Part shown: in pieces, positions 13,183 to 27,984 of the stretch
How the letters are laid out: each line of letters starts with the position of its first letter
How positions within the stretch are numbered: the first letter of the stretch is position 1
Position numbers and translations under genes: made by a program
Notes under the pieces: model-generated
Database searches by the model: none
What the model was told of the DNA's origin: nothing
Seen by the model: only the letters and a program-made list of their open reading frames with translations
Assembly (NCBI GenBank): GCA_949825025.1
Contig: OX463779.1
Span: 33,986,203-34,050,202, forward strand
Direction: 5' to 3'
Source of the DNA: Siphlonurus alternatus
Taxonomy: Eukaryota > Arthropoda > Insecta > Ephemeroptera > Siphlonuridae
Length of the DNA: 64,000 nucleotides

Positions 13183-13878
13183 ATATTTAGTGTTATTACT
13201 GCCGAGTTACTTCTCTCAAGAACATTTCCGCGTTACATTTAATAATAAAATTATAGCCAATAGCTGCTGGGCTCGTCAATGTTTCTGGTAGCCAGAAGCT
13301 ATTTTAACAAGCTTGTTTGGCCCAAAAGGCAGTCTTTATGAATTTTGTTATTGGCATGGGAAAGAATAGATGATTTAGTATAACATTGGAGTAGGATTCT
13401 TTAGTCCCATGTGGAGAATTTATAATTATTACGGGTTTGAAATCAATACTGATGATTTTTAAAACGAAAGCATCTCATAATCCATGCATTGCTAACACAG
13501 AAATAGGTAAGATTTCTTCTTATACATCGACCTTGATTCAATAAGATGTAATCGTATTAAATATTCAAGGTATACACTTTTTATTTTATCTGCATATCTG
13601 ACATTTCATGAGAAATAGACAAATAAATTCCTAAACCTTTCATTTGCCAAACCTTAAAAAGCTATTGTGATTTTCAAGGAGAAATGTATAATATTATCAT
13701 CTGGACTAAAATAAATCAATCGAAGTACTAATAATAAAAAAAAATATGTAGAATATGAAATCACATAAATTAAAAATAATAAACATTTAAATTTTTATTT
13801 CACATAGTTATAATACATAGTAATAATAGTTATGATGTGTACAGTATAACATGCATATATAATATATTATGTGTAGCT
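13183..13878. other. AT-rich non-coding stretch
   Basis: No exon or clear repeat was recognised between the hAT element and the ATATT array. Confidence 0.4.
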
Positions 13879-13879
13879 A

Positions 13880-14047
13880 ATATATTATATTATATTATAT
13901 TATATTATATTATATTATATTATATTATATTATATTATATTATATTATATTATATTATATTATATTATATTATATTATATTATATTATATTATATTATAT
14001 TATATTATATTATATTATATTATATTATATTATATTATATTATATAT
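13880..14047. repeat. ATATT pentanucleotide microsatellite
   Basis: An almost uninterrupted array of the 5-bp unit TATAT/ATATT, about 33 copies. The open frame across it (repeating YIILY) is a by-product of the repeat and not a gene. Confidence 0.95.
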
Positions 14048-14052
14048 TATAT

Positions 14053-17000
14053 ATATGTGTAGTCTTTGGATGTAAAGCTATTATTAACATTATTGGTAAT
14101 AATATGCCATCAATATATATACTATGCATGTATTATTATTATGTATATTAGTATTCCTAATTATCATACCTGAATAAACATATTAGCCTCAAGGATTTTT
14201 ATATATTATGTACACCGTTATTGGTACCATTGTTTCGTATTATTGAACTTTTCAATTCATTTACTGCATGGCTTGAAGAATTAAGAGCAACTTTGCTTTC
14301 TACATACGAATCTAAATAACTGTGCTGTCATCGTTCAATGCCAAAACATTTCACTTGAGTGAAGCCACTCACAACATTGCATTTGTATAACATCATTAAT
14401 ATTAACTATCATATGGATTCGACTATCACATACGTGAATTAGTTATTCTGCTATATGAATGAAAGCTCTTTGTAACAAGTTCATATAAATAAAAGTACAG
14501 TTTTCATCTTAGAAAATTTCTTACCCTCGTAAAGTTGATTTAGAACTCATGCATTGTTCGTACAGCATGTGAAAGCTGTAACATGGCCATGATCTATGGT
14601 CTGAAAGTTCTTCAGAAGAGGACTGTATACTTGAGGACTAAAATTCTGAAGTGGGACGTTTCAGAGGGTAAGGTTGAGTTTATATCCTCTCACATTTTCA
14701 GTATCGATTAGTGGAACTGTGCTGCAGCCAAATACGCATGCACGAAAAGTTTGCATGGCAAAACTACATTCAAAATATTTAATATTTGATCTATTTTCAA
14801 CTGCATACACTTCATATAGATTATATATTATAGATGCAGATTAGTCTTATTTTATAATTATTCTCTGATTAATATAGTATATATAGATCTCGATAAAGAA
14901 TAATTTATATAATATATTCATTTAATAAAATAAATAATATAATATCAGATAATTTTATATTTCATTTGCAATAAATTGAAGTTAGCCAGGTATGTGGTAT
15001 GCAATATTGAGGTGCAACGGCTCACATGCAGCTGTTCATGTGCACTGTACTGCAGTAATAGTAATAATAATACAATAAAACCACCAGCGGCGCGCGTGCT
15101 CCGAGCCAAGCATGAAATTTGCTTCGGTCAGCTGATTCGTAGCTATGGAAGCGCAGTTATGAACTGCTTCTTTCAGCTCGTACTTATCACTAGCACTTTT
15201 CAGAGCAAAATAATAATTTTACAAGCCGAAGCGGAGACATCAGAGAGCAGAGAGAGGTGATGTTCTTTTTGACGAACACATGAAAATTTCCGTATGAAGA
15301 ATCAAATGTAGGACTAGGCAGTGTGTAATAAAAACAGATTTAAAACAATCCCTTGCTGATATATACGCGTAATATTACATTAATTAATTAGTTCTTAATA
15401 TTCAGCACTGTATACATTGCAAAATAATTCAACCACGGATTCAAATTTAATTTGCAAACATTGAGTTTGGAAAGTGTAGTGTATATTATTATATTAGTTG
15501 CAAAACATCTCTTAAAAATTCTTATTACTGATTCAACTGAATGTATTGACAAAAAAGAAATTACTATATATTTAACCAAGACATCATAATTGAAAGCTAT
15601 ACGCATCCAGATTTTCTATTTCTAAACGTGCAAAGAGTAATATAACATACAGTAGAAGATATTTGCGAGGTTTCCGTCATCGATAGATCGCTAAGTCACG
15701 AACTTCTGAATGTCAACTCTTGTTCACGTTCTTAGCTTGACAAACATTAACTTTGACTAAGCCGAAGATTGAGCAGAGAACAGAAAAACTGCATGACAAA
15801 CAAGCTGTGAATAATAGCCGTACTTGAGCCCAAGGTGTGTGGACCCTCTTGGGGCTAAAATCCCACAAATTTGGTGATCATGCTAAGTTGGTAAGCACCA
15901 TGTTCGCCAACTTGGAGTATGGACAGTCATGAGAGCAAACAAAACGATTCCACACACCAATAAGCTCTTTAAAACCAGGTGATCTCAGTACATGAGTAAA
16001 CACGACTTTTGTTATTGTAAAGCATTATTTATTCGTTTTTTATGTATATCATCGTCACCCAGCATAACAAACTAATTTAAATTATAAAATGAAATACGTG
16101 AAATGCATGACAATGCATGAGTTATAAGATATAGCATTTTTCACATATCATTTAACCTTAATTCATTAAGTTACAAAATTCAACTATTTGATTTTTTAAT
16201 TTCCATTGGCCAAATAGGCAAATTAATAAAAAATTAACAAAAATTAAAAATCAGGTAGAATTTTTATTTGTCTGAATTAATGCTTTCTTTGCTTATAATA
16301 TATAATATATACTTGTTTGTCTTTAATTATCACAGAACACACACCAAGAAAAATGAGTTTAATATCTAATTATATATTTTTTTTACATTAATCCATCGTT
16401 AGAAATTAATCTACATGGACCAAACCTCTAAAAGAAATTACGATGTATTTCGAAGATATAAAACATCCTTATATAATAGTTGGCTGTAGTCCAGAAAAGT
16501 ATTTTAAATATCAGGCAGTGAAAAGAACACTCCATGGACCACACATAGCTTTCAACAAGAAGAGTTGAGGAGGAAATCATGATGTAATGACAACAATGGA
16601 CAACAATGCACGGCACTGAGAGCTTTGTCATGCGGGAAAGAGTGGAGACTGGAGAGGTTTCTGGCCACACGTGAGCTCAGGTGTGTATACAAACGGCGAT
16701 GTTTGCAGAGAAAAATTAAACAACAAACAAACTTTTGGCGACAAACTTTTGGGCATATAACTGAGTGTTTCTCCATCATTGCACTGATTAAATAGGGTTC
16801 ATATATTTACTATTGTAATGGTATAAATGACAGCAAATAATGGCCGGTGAGTATATGATTGCACAACAATAAAAATAGTTAAGATAGGGATAGGGAGTTT
16901 TATGGCATATTAAACAACAACCAGCGATATAATATATATTGTATGATTTTTCTATTTCAACTAAAATCTAACATAAAAAAGTGCTATTTACTCTGTATAA

Positions 17001-18132
17001 TATTTTTTTGAAGAAATCCAACATTTAAAAAAATTCTGGAAAGACAATACAATTTAAGATATAATAATAAAAAAAAATATTGTATTTATGTTAATTTCTT
17101 TTAAGAATAAATTTAGTGAATATTTAAAAGAACAATTGCGTGATGTCATTTTTAGTCCATATTATAGTTATGAATTGTTAGTTTGTTTTCATTCTACATG
17201 ATTCTACATAGTTATTAGTTATAATGTAGCCGGTAAATGTTTTCAATACAATGAATACAATTTATTTAAATGAGTTGAAGACACTGGGTGTCAAATAAAG
17301 CAACACAAAGTTGTTGTGAACTGTTGTGTATAGCTTAGCGAGGTGTGAACTGCTGAGGTGATTATCGTCTCCTGCTGACGATTGTCACGTGTGTCTCGGA
17401 GGCTCAGAGTGAGAGAGTCACGAGCCACGCCTTCGTCCAAGGGGAGGCACGAGCCAGTGACATCATTGTGGGTGTACAACTTGTCGCAATGTTAATGACA
17501 TCACCCCTGAGTAGGGAGGATGATGGATACAGAGGAGTGCCAAAAAAATGCATACAGTTATTACTTATTACATAAGTCTGTTCAACACCGTACATATACT
17601 TGCATAAAGTAAATAAAGTTCTTCTGGTTCTTGATTATGAAAATATTGTGTACAATTATGTGCATCAAACGTAATATAAATATTATATAATTAATTTTCC
17701 TGTTTTTGTAAAATCAAATTTTATTTCGATCATTGCATAAGCATAGATCAGGTCAATTAACTGTTACTTAAAATACAACTATAGTATTTTTATTTCTGTT
17801 AGTATAAGCAAATGTAAATATTTCCAGATTTCCAACACAATTATTGCATGGCTATAATGAAATCTTATTTTATGCAGCGGGATAAAAATCCTTCCACGCA
17901 AAAGCTCCTTTGCATTGCATGTAAAACATCACGTTTCTTATCAGACATTTCGGTAACATGAAAGCATCGTTACAGTAAACACGAGGGAGCCATTGCAGTG
18001 TCAATAATTGGGGTTTATGGTGTTGAACTTCGTTATAAATATTAGTTTATAAGGGCACTGTGAAGAGCAAGAAAGGTCATGTCAATTTAAATGACTGTCA
18101 CGTTATAATATTTACATTTATTAGAGAACGTA
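14053..18132. other. AT-rich non-coding stretch
   Basis: No exon was recognised. GC-richer patches lie near 15000-15200, 15680-15960 and 17330-17530. The last has TGACATCA-type motifs. Short open frames in these patches show no family resemblance. Confidence 0.4.
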
Positions 18133-18148
18133 ATTTTGCAGGTCCCTA

Positions 18149-18204
18149 TGATTGATTGGTTGGTATTTTGGGGCAATTGACACATTTTCGTCATGTATGC
18201 CCCC
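18149..18204 (-). mobile_element. 56-bp 3' end of the same retroposon family as at 304-340
   Basis: The insert is flanked by a perfect 16-bp direct repeat, ATTTTGCAGGTCCCTA, at 18133-18148 and 18205-18220. On the minus strand it runs from GGGGGCATACATGACG into the core shared with 304-340 and ends in a CCAACCAATCAATCA tail. The different truncation points and different target sites show two independent insertions of one family. Confidence 0.7.
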
Positions 18205-18220
18205 ATTTTGCAGGTCCCTA

Positions 18221-19652
18221 AACGTTTATATTAAAATTAAATACTATCAAAACTACAAAATATTAATTTAATACTAGATTTTTCTAACTCCCTTTAATAA
18301 TTTTATTACATTTTAAAAAGAAATAAGAATATTCAAAGATGTTATAGTTTTTAAACTAAAAATTTAGAAACTTGAAAGGATAAGATATAGTTTTGCTTGG
18401 TGGCGTTGGTGATGACTCATTTATTTATTTAATAAAAAATAGGTAAAATCTTGACCTATCTTAACATAAAATTTGTAAAAATTTAATTCTGATGTGTAAA
18501 GATTGATAACATACCGACACTAAGTACTCCTGACACTCCACTACGTGCGTGTAATAAAACATACAGTATATTATAATGCATCAGCTAGGTGGGTATTAAG
18601 GGTATATTATACACTCAGGTCATGTGACATCATTAGCTCGCCTACACTTGCTTCATGAGGCCTGACGAAGACTGCATACACGGTAGCTGTGCCACAAGAC
18701 ATCTGAGCTGGCATTACTTTGTTTATGTCACGCCCAGCACAATGTGTCGTTAGATCTGCATCAGCACCTTTTGTGACGGACAATCCTGATGGATCAATAT
18801 TTTGTCAACATATTGAGAGTATATGATTTGTTACCGTAATAACTTTAAAAAAATACCACCTTAAAACAGGCACGGAAATTAAATGTTTTTATAGCGAGTT
18901 GGAAATACTGGATATTAACAAACTTGTGAATTAATTACTGCATGCATAATTTTTATCCAAAAATAATTATTTTTATGATTATAAAAATTAATTGCCATTT
19001 AGTAGCTGTTTTAGTGACGCTTAAAATAGCCTAAAAAATGAAGACATAATGTAAGATAATTGTGGTAATATTATTTTTGCATTTATTTTTATCCATTCAT
19101 GAATTTATCAATCAAATGGTACAGAAACGTGGTGATTGAAAAAAAAAAAGTAAATAAATTAATAAATAAAAAAAATCATACTTTTATATGGACTTTGATT
19201 TATTAAATTAATAATGGTTTACCTACAGAAATAAATGGAACCCACTCCTCCATACCTACTGGCATATTATGTCAGCGTGCATGTTCTGTATCTCATCTCA
19301 TCACTCTCCCTGACGTGTTTTACATCAAACAAAAGCATATCGCGAGCAAAAGTGACGTCACAGAGTCGTGAGCCCGAAACATAACAAATAATAAAAATGA
19401 CCTCAGCTATCATAATAACAAATAACCATAGGTATCATATCATCACAGGTATATTCAGGTATAGAGCTCAGCTTAAATCATCCATGAGAATAACATTACA
19501 CTCACCACATATATGGCATCATAGTACAGTCATGAACCGAAACATAATATAACAACAAAATAATAATACGCAGGAATACAGTTTCGTGAGATGATGAGTA
19601 TTCAATATGTAATAGTGCCTTGTTTTTTTACTTAATTGTTTTTAAAATATTT

Positions 19653-19683
<31 letters not shown>

Positions 19684-22600
19684 CAATAGAGCTATACAAA
19701 CTTCAAATACAAAGCAATCTAAATTAAACAATAATGCTTGTGGGTATTAATTAATTTCGAAATAGAAGCAATTAAGCAAGACAATATTTGACAATATAAT
19801 TTAGAAATATAACACTTTTTAATAGCTTATATATATATTATAGCTATATTTTTTTGACGATTTCAAACAATTTGTCAATATAAAAAACAAAAATGTACTA
19901 AATAACTTTAACAAAGTTCTTTGTTTTCTAAATTGATTTGAAACTAAAACCAAGTGTTGATTTCCAAATTGTTATTTGGCGTTGTATAATAAAGTGGTTT
20001 GATTTAATATCAAGGCCCAGCGTGAGTGTAATTTGCAGTTCGCCACGCGCCAGCTGAACGTGATTAATAGGACAAACACGCAGCTGAGGAGTCTGTGAAT
20101 TAATTACTTTCCAGCTAGCACTACAGCAATTGCTATCAAAACAATAATTACACCGAGATAACTGACGAGGTCACAACAATTTGGAAATAATTTTGACCGG
20201 AAATGATAATGGTACTATCCATAAAAAATTAAAAATAATAAATTTTCAATATGGGTTGATTCTTGCAACAACTTTATTGTTTGTTTTTTTTATCTATGTT
20301 TCTGTTTTCTTTGCAACATAAAAACAGTTGTCTGTACTGAAAATGGCAGACATTTTATGTACCCCTATATTTAATATTTAATAACCTATAATAAATATGA
20401 CACAACGCAAATATTTTTTCCAATTATTTTTTAATTTGTGTTGCACCATCGTGCGTACTGTTTTAACTGCCAGCAGTCTCCAGCTGGAGTCTGGAGGTCT
20501 AGACGAAGTTTGTTCTTGCGAGCGATGAGTCACCAGTCCAACCACGTTATTGATTTTCAACATGGAGTTCCCAGAAGAAACTTTTAAAGCATTTGACACA
20601 CAGCTCCACATTTCTACGGGTAATAAATATAATACCATTTACTAATATTCTTGTATATAGCTGGCTTAGATTTGCTAAATTGAGAACAGGCAAAATGTAT
20701 AATATTATAATATATAGTACTTATTTTTGAATAATAGATGTACTACGTTTGCATGAGACCAACTATTATACTAGTTTGTGCTGAAAGTTAAAAAGATAAA
20801 TAAAATCATATTCTATTTAAATGAATGTGTAGTAAGGCAAAAATTTGTTAACATTCTTTAAGGAATGCAAAGTGGTAATTTGACTGTCCTTCATAATATT
20901 ATGTTAAATTAAATTTAATAAATAATTAAGCACACAGACAAAGTAAAATATTTATAATGCTTTTATTTCATTGCTAAAACAAGTTTTTAGGGCAATACCA
21001 TTTCTTAGTAAGGAGATCCTAACTTTTTTTGTTATCTAAGTGAAAACTTGTTGCTATGAGGCCCATAAAAATAAAGTTTATTTTTTTGAGTGTTTCTAAA
21101 GATATCGAGCAAGCAATCAGTTTTTACGACTGCCAAATTGGTGTAGAACATGCTAATGCTTGATTTTGCCGCCCTTGCTTATATGAGGATTTCCGCCCAC
21201 ACAGGTGGAGCAGGAATCCACGTCCGTCCGCTCTCGATGATGTCACGTGGTATTCTTAACGATCGTTCACCTGAAGATATATTATAAGGCGCCGTAACAG
21301 CAGCAGCTCCAAGGTACCGTATTATGTCAAGTTAGCATCGACGGAAATAAGCTTCTATAATTATTAAACTCAAAGACAAATATTATAAACGTTTGTGTTT
21401 ATGTACCTTGAGACAGCTCAAATGAGGTGATCTTGAACTATTTTAATATTATATAAGATTGGATGATCATAATGCTTTTTTTACCTTCCAGTTTGCAAAT
21501 CCTATTATGCCGCCAAGCGGTGTAACATTTAGACTATTCCGAAGTGTATAATATATATAAAAAATATGAAACTGAAATTTATTAAAAGGAATTTATTGAA
21601 AATGTTTCCAATTAATTTATTTAAATTATCCCAATTTTTGTTATATCATTTTAAACTTCAAGTAGAATAATATGTATATTAGACACATGGAGACTATTAT
21701 ATTGACAACATATTCATAAATGTAAAGTCATATGATATGAAAGCTTATGATATAATCCTGAGGTACCCGGAGTATATTCAACTTTTCCTTAAATATGTTG
21801 ATTAATTCTGAACCGTCACTGTATACGAATGATAATATGCCTAGCTTATATGACATTATATTATTTATTGGAATTGACATATTCTGCAATATTTTACTTT
21901 TACTTACAATTTTTTATTCATGCTGAGATTCAGACTTTTTTAACATTCAGTTTTCTCATGATATGTATATACCAAAATAATATAACATTATAACATAATT
22001 TTTATTATATAGTTTATAATATAGTTTATATTCAACTCTTATTTCAAGACCCTCATATCCCCAAATATTTTCAACCCATTGTGTAAATCTTATTTGATGG
22101 GTTTGTGCAGTGAGTGAATAATATGAGACTGTTATTCTGACAATTTGTTTTATGACATGTTTTGTGTTTTTTTTTTAAATTTTATGTATTATTATTTAGT
22201 AAAAGGTTATTTTACCACTTCTTGTGTTCTGGTGCTTCGTATAGTCATAGAGTTAATATTAAACGTATAGTGCCTTGTAAAATAACCCATTTCACCATTC
22301 TTGTTTTGTAATATGTTAATATGTACATATAATTGGTGAAATAAAAATAAAATAAATCAAATAAAATAAAAGGAGAATAAAATTTTACGACTGCTATAGA
22401 TTGTATCTCTAATTTTAAAAATTTAAATCAACCCAATTCATTCCAATTCATACCAATTCTGTTCATTTAAACTCTGCAGCATAATATAATATAGGATTAC
22501 CATCACATTCCTTCTGCATTGCATGCTCTATGTTCAGTGCATGCAGCATAAGGATGAAACTTTATCGATCGAAGAAGTGTGACGAATTATCAATCGATGA

Positions 22601-23866
22601 ATCTCTCAATGGCCCAGGTGGTATAATAGTTTGGATTAGATCGTGAATCGTGATTTCAGCAGTGAAGAACGACGGCAGCGATCGTCACGAGCTTGACAAT
22701 AAGGGTCAATTTACCATATCATAGCGTGGTAAAATAACATCAAAGTTTCGTCGAACGGTCTGTAGCTCGTTCATGAATAAAGCAAGTGACACTCAAAGTA
22801 AAATATCACCGCCTGTGGTTTGTAATAACGACTTGGTGAATAATGATGACCCCTTCACTCGGGTTATTGACCATTACCCTCCTGATGTATTCCATTGTTG
22901 AAAACAGAAAACACCTAGTTACATAAGGAGCAGCAAGTGATTGTTCTAGTTTTTTATTATTATTTCATGTTTACACAACAGTGAAAGATAAGGATTTTTA
23001 AATTTTATACTATGGCATGTCATGAAGTTTTTTCTTTTATTTCCATACTTTTATTAAAATTCTGCATGTAAACTTGTTATTAGATTTGCGTTTTACATCC
23101 TTTTTGGGGTGCATATTATGTTCATATCAATTAAAAAAATACATGATGTTGATAGATACATTATAAGAGTATATTATTAATATAAAACTGGAATTTTCAT
23201 TACAATAATACAGTATATAATATAAAAATTATATCTAAAAAAAATTGCTGCATTATTATAACGGGGTCTATAAAACAAAATAGTTTTTTTCTTATAAATA
23301 TTTTTAAAGCACAAATGGTTGCATTTTATTATATTATAGCCTTCGGAAAAGGTTCTTTTCATATGAATGACAAAAAACATAAAAAAAAACTAATTTGTTT
23401 GTCATCGTGGTTTTAGTTTCAAAATTAATAGCAAGTTTTGAAAAAAAAAAAAAAAATTAAATTAATAAATCAAAGTCTAAATCTTTTCTTTTTCTTTTTT
23501 TTTTTTAGCCTCAGTAACTTCATAAAAAAATCTTCAGGTTTTTAACCTCATCACTGCATGTAGTGTGAATCATTCTAACTGCTTCATTGTACACAAACAT
23601 AACATTAATTTTCTTGCTAGTCATTTTTTATATCAATCATTATTAGTAATGAGTCATTACATGGATCAGAGGCCCCGTGTGAAGATGTTTTGGCGGCCCG
23701 AGCTTCATATTATGTTGAGAACAGGTGGCGTACAAATTAGAATTCCATTCGAAGAAATAGCTTCCTATTTTTATATTTTCATTCAGAGAAACAAAAAGTT
23801 TACAAAAAGTTAAAATGGAAATTTCTTCGTCATTATTTAAGAAGACATGCAGATAACACGCTATAT
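18221..23866. other. AT-rich non-coding stretch
   Basis: No exon was recognised. It includes a 28-base poly-A run (19656-19683), a TGACGTCA palindrome at 19353-19360, and GC-richer islands near 18640-18780, 20030-20110, 21170-21320 and 22500-22760. Confidence 0.4.
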
Positions 23867-23867
23867 T

Positions 23868-24029
23868 ACTCAAATTCAAATTTTAATTTCCACAGCATGG
23901 ATCACGTCAATTGTTACATAAAGTGTATAACATACAATTAGAATTAAGTATGTTACATATTTAATGTAATAATTGACGTGATCCATGCTGTACAGCCTAT
24001 GATCGAAATAAAAATTTGAATTTGAATAC
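23868..24029. mobile_element. Small hairpin MITE-like inverted repeat
   Basis: Two arms around a short spacer near 23937-23948 match as inverted repeats, including CAGCATGGATCACGTCAATT at 23893-23912 and its complement at about 23971-23990. Similarity continues outward through TTCAAATTCAAATTTT-like sequence with a gap in the left arm. Ends are approximate and no clear target duplication was found. No coding content. Confidence 0.6.
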
Positions 24030-27000
24030 TTAATTTTAATTAACATTAGCTTCTAAAATTAATTTAATTAATACATACGTACCCATCCTACCAAACAACA
24101 GTTAAAGTTACAACTATTTTCTATAAAATTAATATAATATTTAAAATTGTGTTTCTTTTTAAACATCATGCACGTCGTCAGTACAATGAATTTATTGTTT
24201 ATAAAACAACTGAAAAGGTGTTGCACTCCAGTATCCACATGAAAATTGAACAAGCACTTGATCCTCTGGACCTATAATATAATTTTTAAATTTTTACAGC
24301 TTACGGTTGTACGTTAATTTGCAAACAAACTTATGAAAAAAAAATGTATTTTATATATTTGTTCTGCTTTACTTAATTGTTATGGAAATAATTCAAATAA
24401 CATAGGTATTAACTAAAATAAATTCTACTCTTTATATACTACTATAATTGCGTATTTAATAATCTGCCGTATAATTGCTTTTAGAAGCGTGACGTCACGA
24501 TACTCGTGTATAAATATGCAAAGTAATGTATCTGTTGACACTAAACACCACTCTCTAGTCATGCAAGTGTATAAGACTAACAATTACCCAACGTTCGTGT
24601 AAAAAGTGTTGTTGCTAGATCATAATTATAACCTGCAGAAATATTGAAAACAATACGCACCAAGACACTTGCACGATTGTGGATCATGATGCCATATGAA
24701 CGGTTTCATTTTTTTAAATTAATAATACTTCTAACCAAAAAAATTGATAAAATAATGCACAATTTCTCCCAGATGTCAAGTCCAATTCACACGTTACACG
24801 ATACCCTAATTAACACAATCAAATTTCAATAAAAATAACATGATATTTAAACTCCAGACTGCACTTAATATTATCTCAATCTATGTTACCTCCTTATCTT
24901 TAGTACCCTTGACTATACGTAACAATCAACACTAGAATCGAGAAGTAGCCTCAATGACGTAATAATACTGAAGTCATTTCTATGAAAATTTGTATTTTTT
25001 TTTTTAACCCACACATAACTGCATACAATATAGCTAATTATTTACATATAGAGCTAAACTTACAAGGTACTTATTGAGTTAATACCTTTTACCATTACAT
25101 ACATGATATTTAAGCCTACTGTCGGCATTCTAAATATTATTAGAGCTAATATTACAGTCACGATTCCACGAAGAGACGTTGAGAGTTTATCAATTTTAAG
25201 CCATCTGATATCTTTATGTGTCAAATCTGTACTTTATGAATAATAAGCTTATTTATCTAACTGCATGTATTAAAACTAATGACATCACAGCATTAGTCTT
25301 GTCATTTAAGATACAATGATACACAATAAGAAATATTTACATAGCTACCTGAATTTTTATTCTTCAATGTCCACCTACACGCATGCACAATATCTATAAA
25401 CGGACTTAATGTAATTTTTACCGTATATAAAGTTGAATATTTACATTTCCTTTATCGATGCTTAATTGTTTTATGTTAGAATTTTCAATTTTGTCTACAA
25501 TATTAAGAAAATAAAAAATATATAGACTTGGCAAATTTATACTGTATATAGTTGAAGGGGAAAATCTTTGACTTATGTTGTATGATTAATTTTGTATTGT
25601 ATGAACATACTGTTTAAATTTTAATGCAATGCACGTCCTATAATATTTAATAAGCCAATTATTAATTAACAACCTTATTGTAAAATATTTATATTTAATG
25701 AATATAAATATTCTAATATTTTTGGGCGAAATAAATTAACTAAATAAATTAAATTAATTAATATTATTAAAACGAACATGTAATATATATATATATAATA
25801 TATATTCATTTTATAGTTACTAAACATAATGGTATATAATGGTATGTAGGTGGTTAAGTTTCATAAACCGATTACATACATATTATAATGTGTTTTTTTT
25901 CCTACTACAAGTTATTTTATTGAAATAAGAGTGTAATGATCGTGTTTAATGTCTTGATGTATAGTATCAATCATCATCATTACTATAACTCTATCTATAA
26001 TACACCGTTGGATTTAAAATCATTTAGTCATATTATATTTAAAAAATAATATTTTTTATCATGCACAATTATCAAAATCCATATTAAAGACTCTAAAGTG
26101 TGTCACACACTGCTTACGCATTGTCTGTTCCATGAAGACTGACCATGAAAATAATCCATGATAAATGGATTATTTTAACAAATATATACAAAAACTATCA
26201 TTTCTGTAACATATTTCATTCATATCTGGAGTCATAGCAATTTCCTCATGCCAAGATAAGAAGCAATCCTGTCGACACCTTAGTATGTTTTGGTTGCGAA
26301 GATATCACCTGATATATCGCCTGATTGGAACATAGAACGATGTACTTCCTTCGCGTTACTGGTGCTGTAGTATCAGTCCAACTTATAATATGGAAACTTG
26401 ATCCGTAGAGTGACGTAAAAGCACTAATATTTTCGTATATCAGATATCGAATTAAATTGTTCTCTATAAAGAAAATTCGTTCTGCAAAACTCACGAAGTT
26501 TTACAAAATAATGATCGACAAACCTCATGGATTATTTTGGTTTATCACAAGTATCAGATTTATGTTGTTGTTGCGTAATTTTTACAAATAAAAAAAAAAT
26601 TAGTTTTTAAAATATGATTTGGGTGACTAAGAATTTTAATATATATGGCTGCACTGTACATAAAATAAAAAGTATAAACTATTTTAATATTCTTCACTTA
26701 CAATAAATTTTAATGAGAATTCATTATAAATAACAATATTTTAATTGTGTGTGCGGCTAAAAATATAACAGTGAAAATAATAACACAACAAAAGTTATTG
26801 AGATACTAACTCATATTAAAGTAATTAGTTCTTGGAAACATTTCAAAGAGCGTCCGGGACAAAAAGCCAGAGGGTAGGCCTGCTGTCTTTAATTGTATTG
26901 TTGATGAGGCAACTTTTATTTTGCACGCTATTAATCACAAAAAGTTGATAAACTAGTTTTAGTTATGAGAAAAATATAGACTTAAATTATAATTATAAAA

Positions 27001-27195
27001 AGGAAATCATTTTTTAGCATTTTAATTTAAGTACGGTTGTGATGTGTTTTTAAATCTCACGCTCCAACCTTGGGCAAATGTCACATAATTTTTTATACGT
27101 TGTTTCAACATTTACATTTTTTTTTTATACGCACCATTAAACTTTAATTTTCAGCATTCCGTTTTATTTTTCTTCTTTATCTGTGAATAGGAATT
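24030..27195. other. AT-rich non-coding stretch
   Basis: No exon was recognised. A TGACGTCA palindrome at 24490-24497 sits about 20 bp upstream of a TATAAATA box at about 24510, which could form a small promoter, but no transcript-like ORF follows. Confidence 0.35.
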
Positions 27196-27910
27196 TAGTC
27201 CAGGATAGACTTGAAATTAGGTCGGCAAAATTAGTTGCTAACTTAAACTTCACCCATATGTTCTTATGACCTATATGAACCCACAGTAAAAAGTCCCGTC
27301 AAGTCCCCCCTGGCCTTCATGGTCAAACCCGGGTTTGTCCCGGATTTCAAAAAACATTTTTTATCTCAACAACTACTTATCGCAGACCAATGCAAAAGGT
27401 ATCAAAGCAAAGTTTATTAACTACACAGCAAGGAAAAAAATACCTCAACATTACTAATTGATTTTATTATGCAAATAATTAGCAATTAGTGAGTTTATAT
27501 CCACCATTCATGATTTTGAAAGTAAACTACGCCGAAAATATGCAAGATATCAATTTTGAGTTTATTACAAATAATTAGGTTTATTTAATAACGAACTCAG
27601 AGCTTTTTATTTTATAGCTCTAGCACTCATAGATCGTGAGATAGTAGGGAGAGAAGTGCGAAAAACAGGGGCGGGCGGGCATCATTACAAAGGGTATAGC
27701 AGGTATACCGCCGCCTCTCTCCATACAAAATACATTGCAGCGGCGCCGCTCGCTCGAGTCTCACTCATCCCCTGCACTCTCTCTTTCGACAATACTATCT
27801 TAAATTTATCAAAATCATAACAATTATATAGTTATGGGATGTGAGATGACATTGCTTTGATATTTTTTGCAATATAATATGTTATATATATATACAATAT
27901 ATATATAATA

Positions 27911-27984
<74 letters not shown>

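Noticed and set aside
12786..13190. 134-codon frame rich in glycine and proline
   Set aside because: It runs through the hAT MITE and its G/C homopolymers, so the repeat explains the openness.
13837..14151. 104-codon open frame with YIILY repeats
   Set aside because: A by-product of the ATATT microsatellite.
23565..23813. 82-codon plus-strand frame beside the 23.9-kb hairpin
   Set aside because: AT-rich, no recognisable motif, and the opposite strand is also open.
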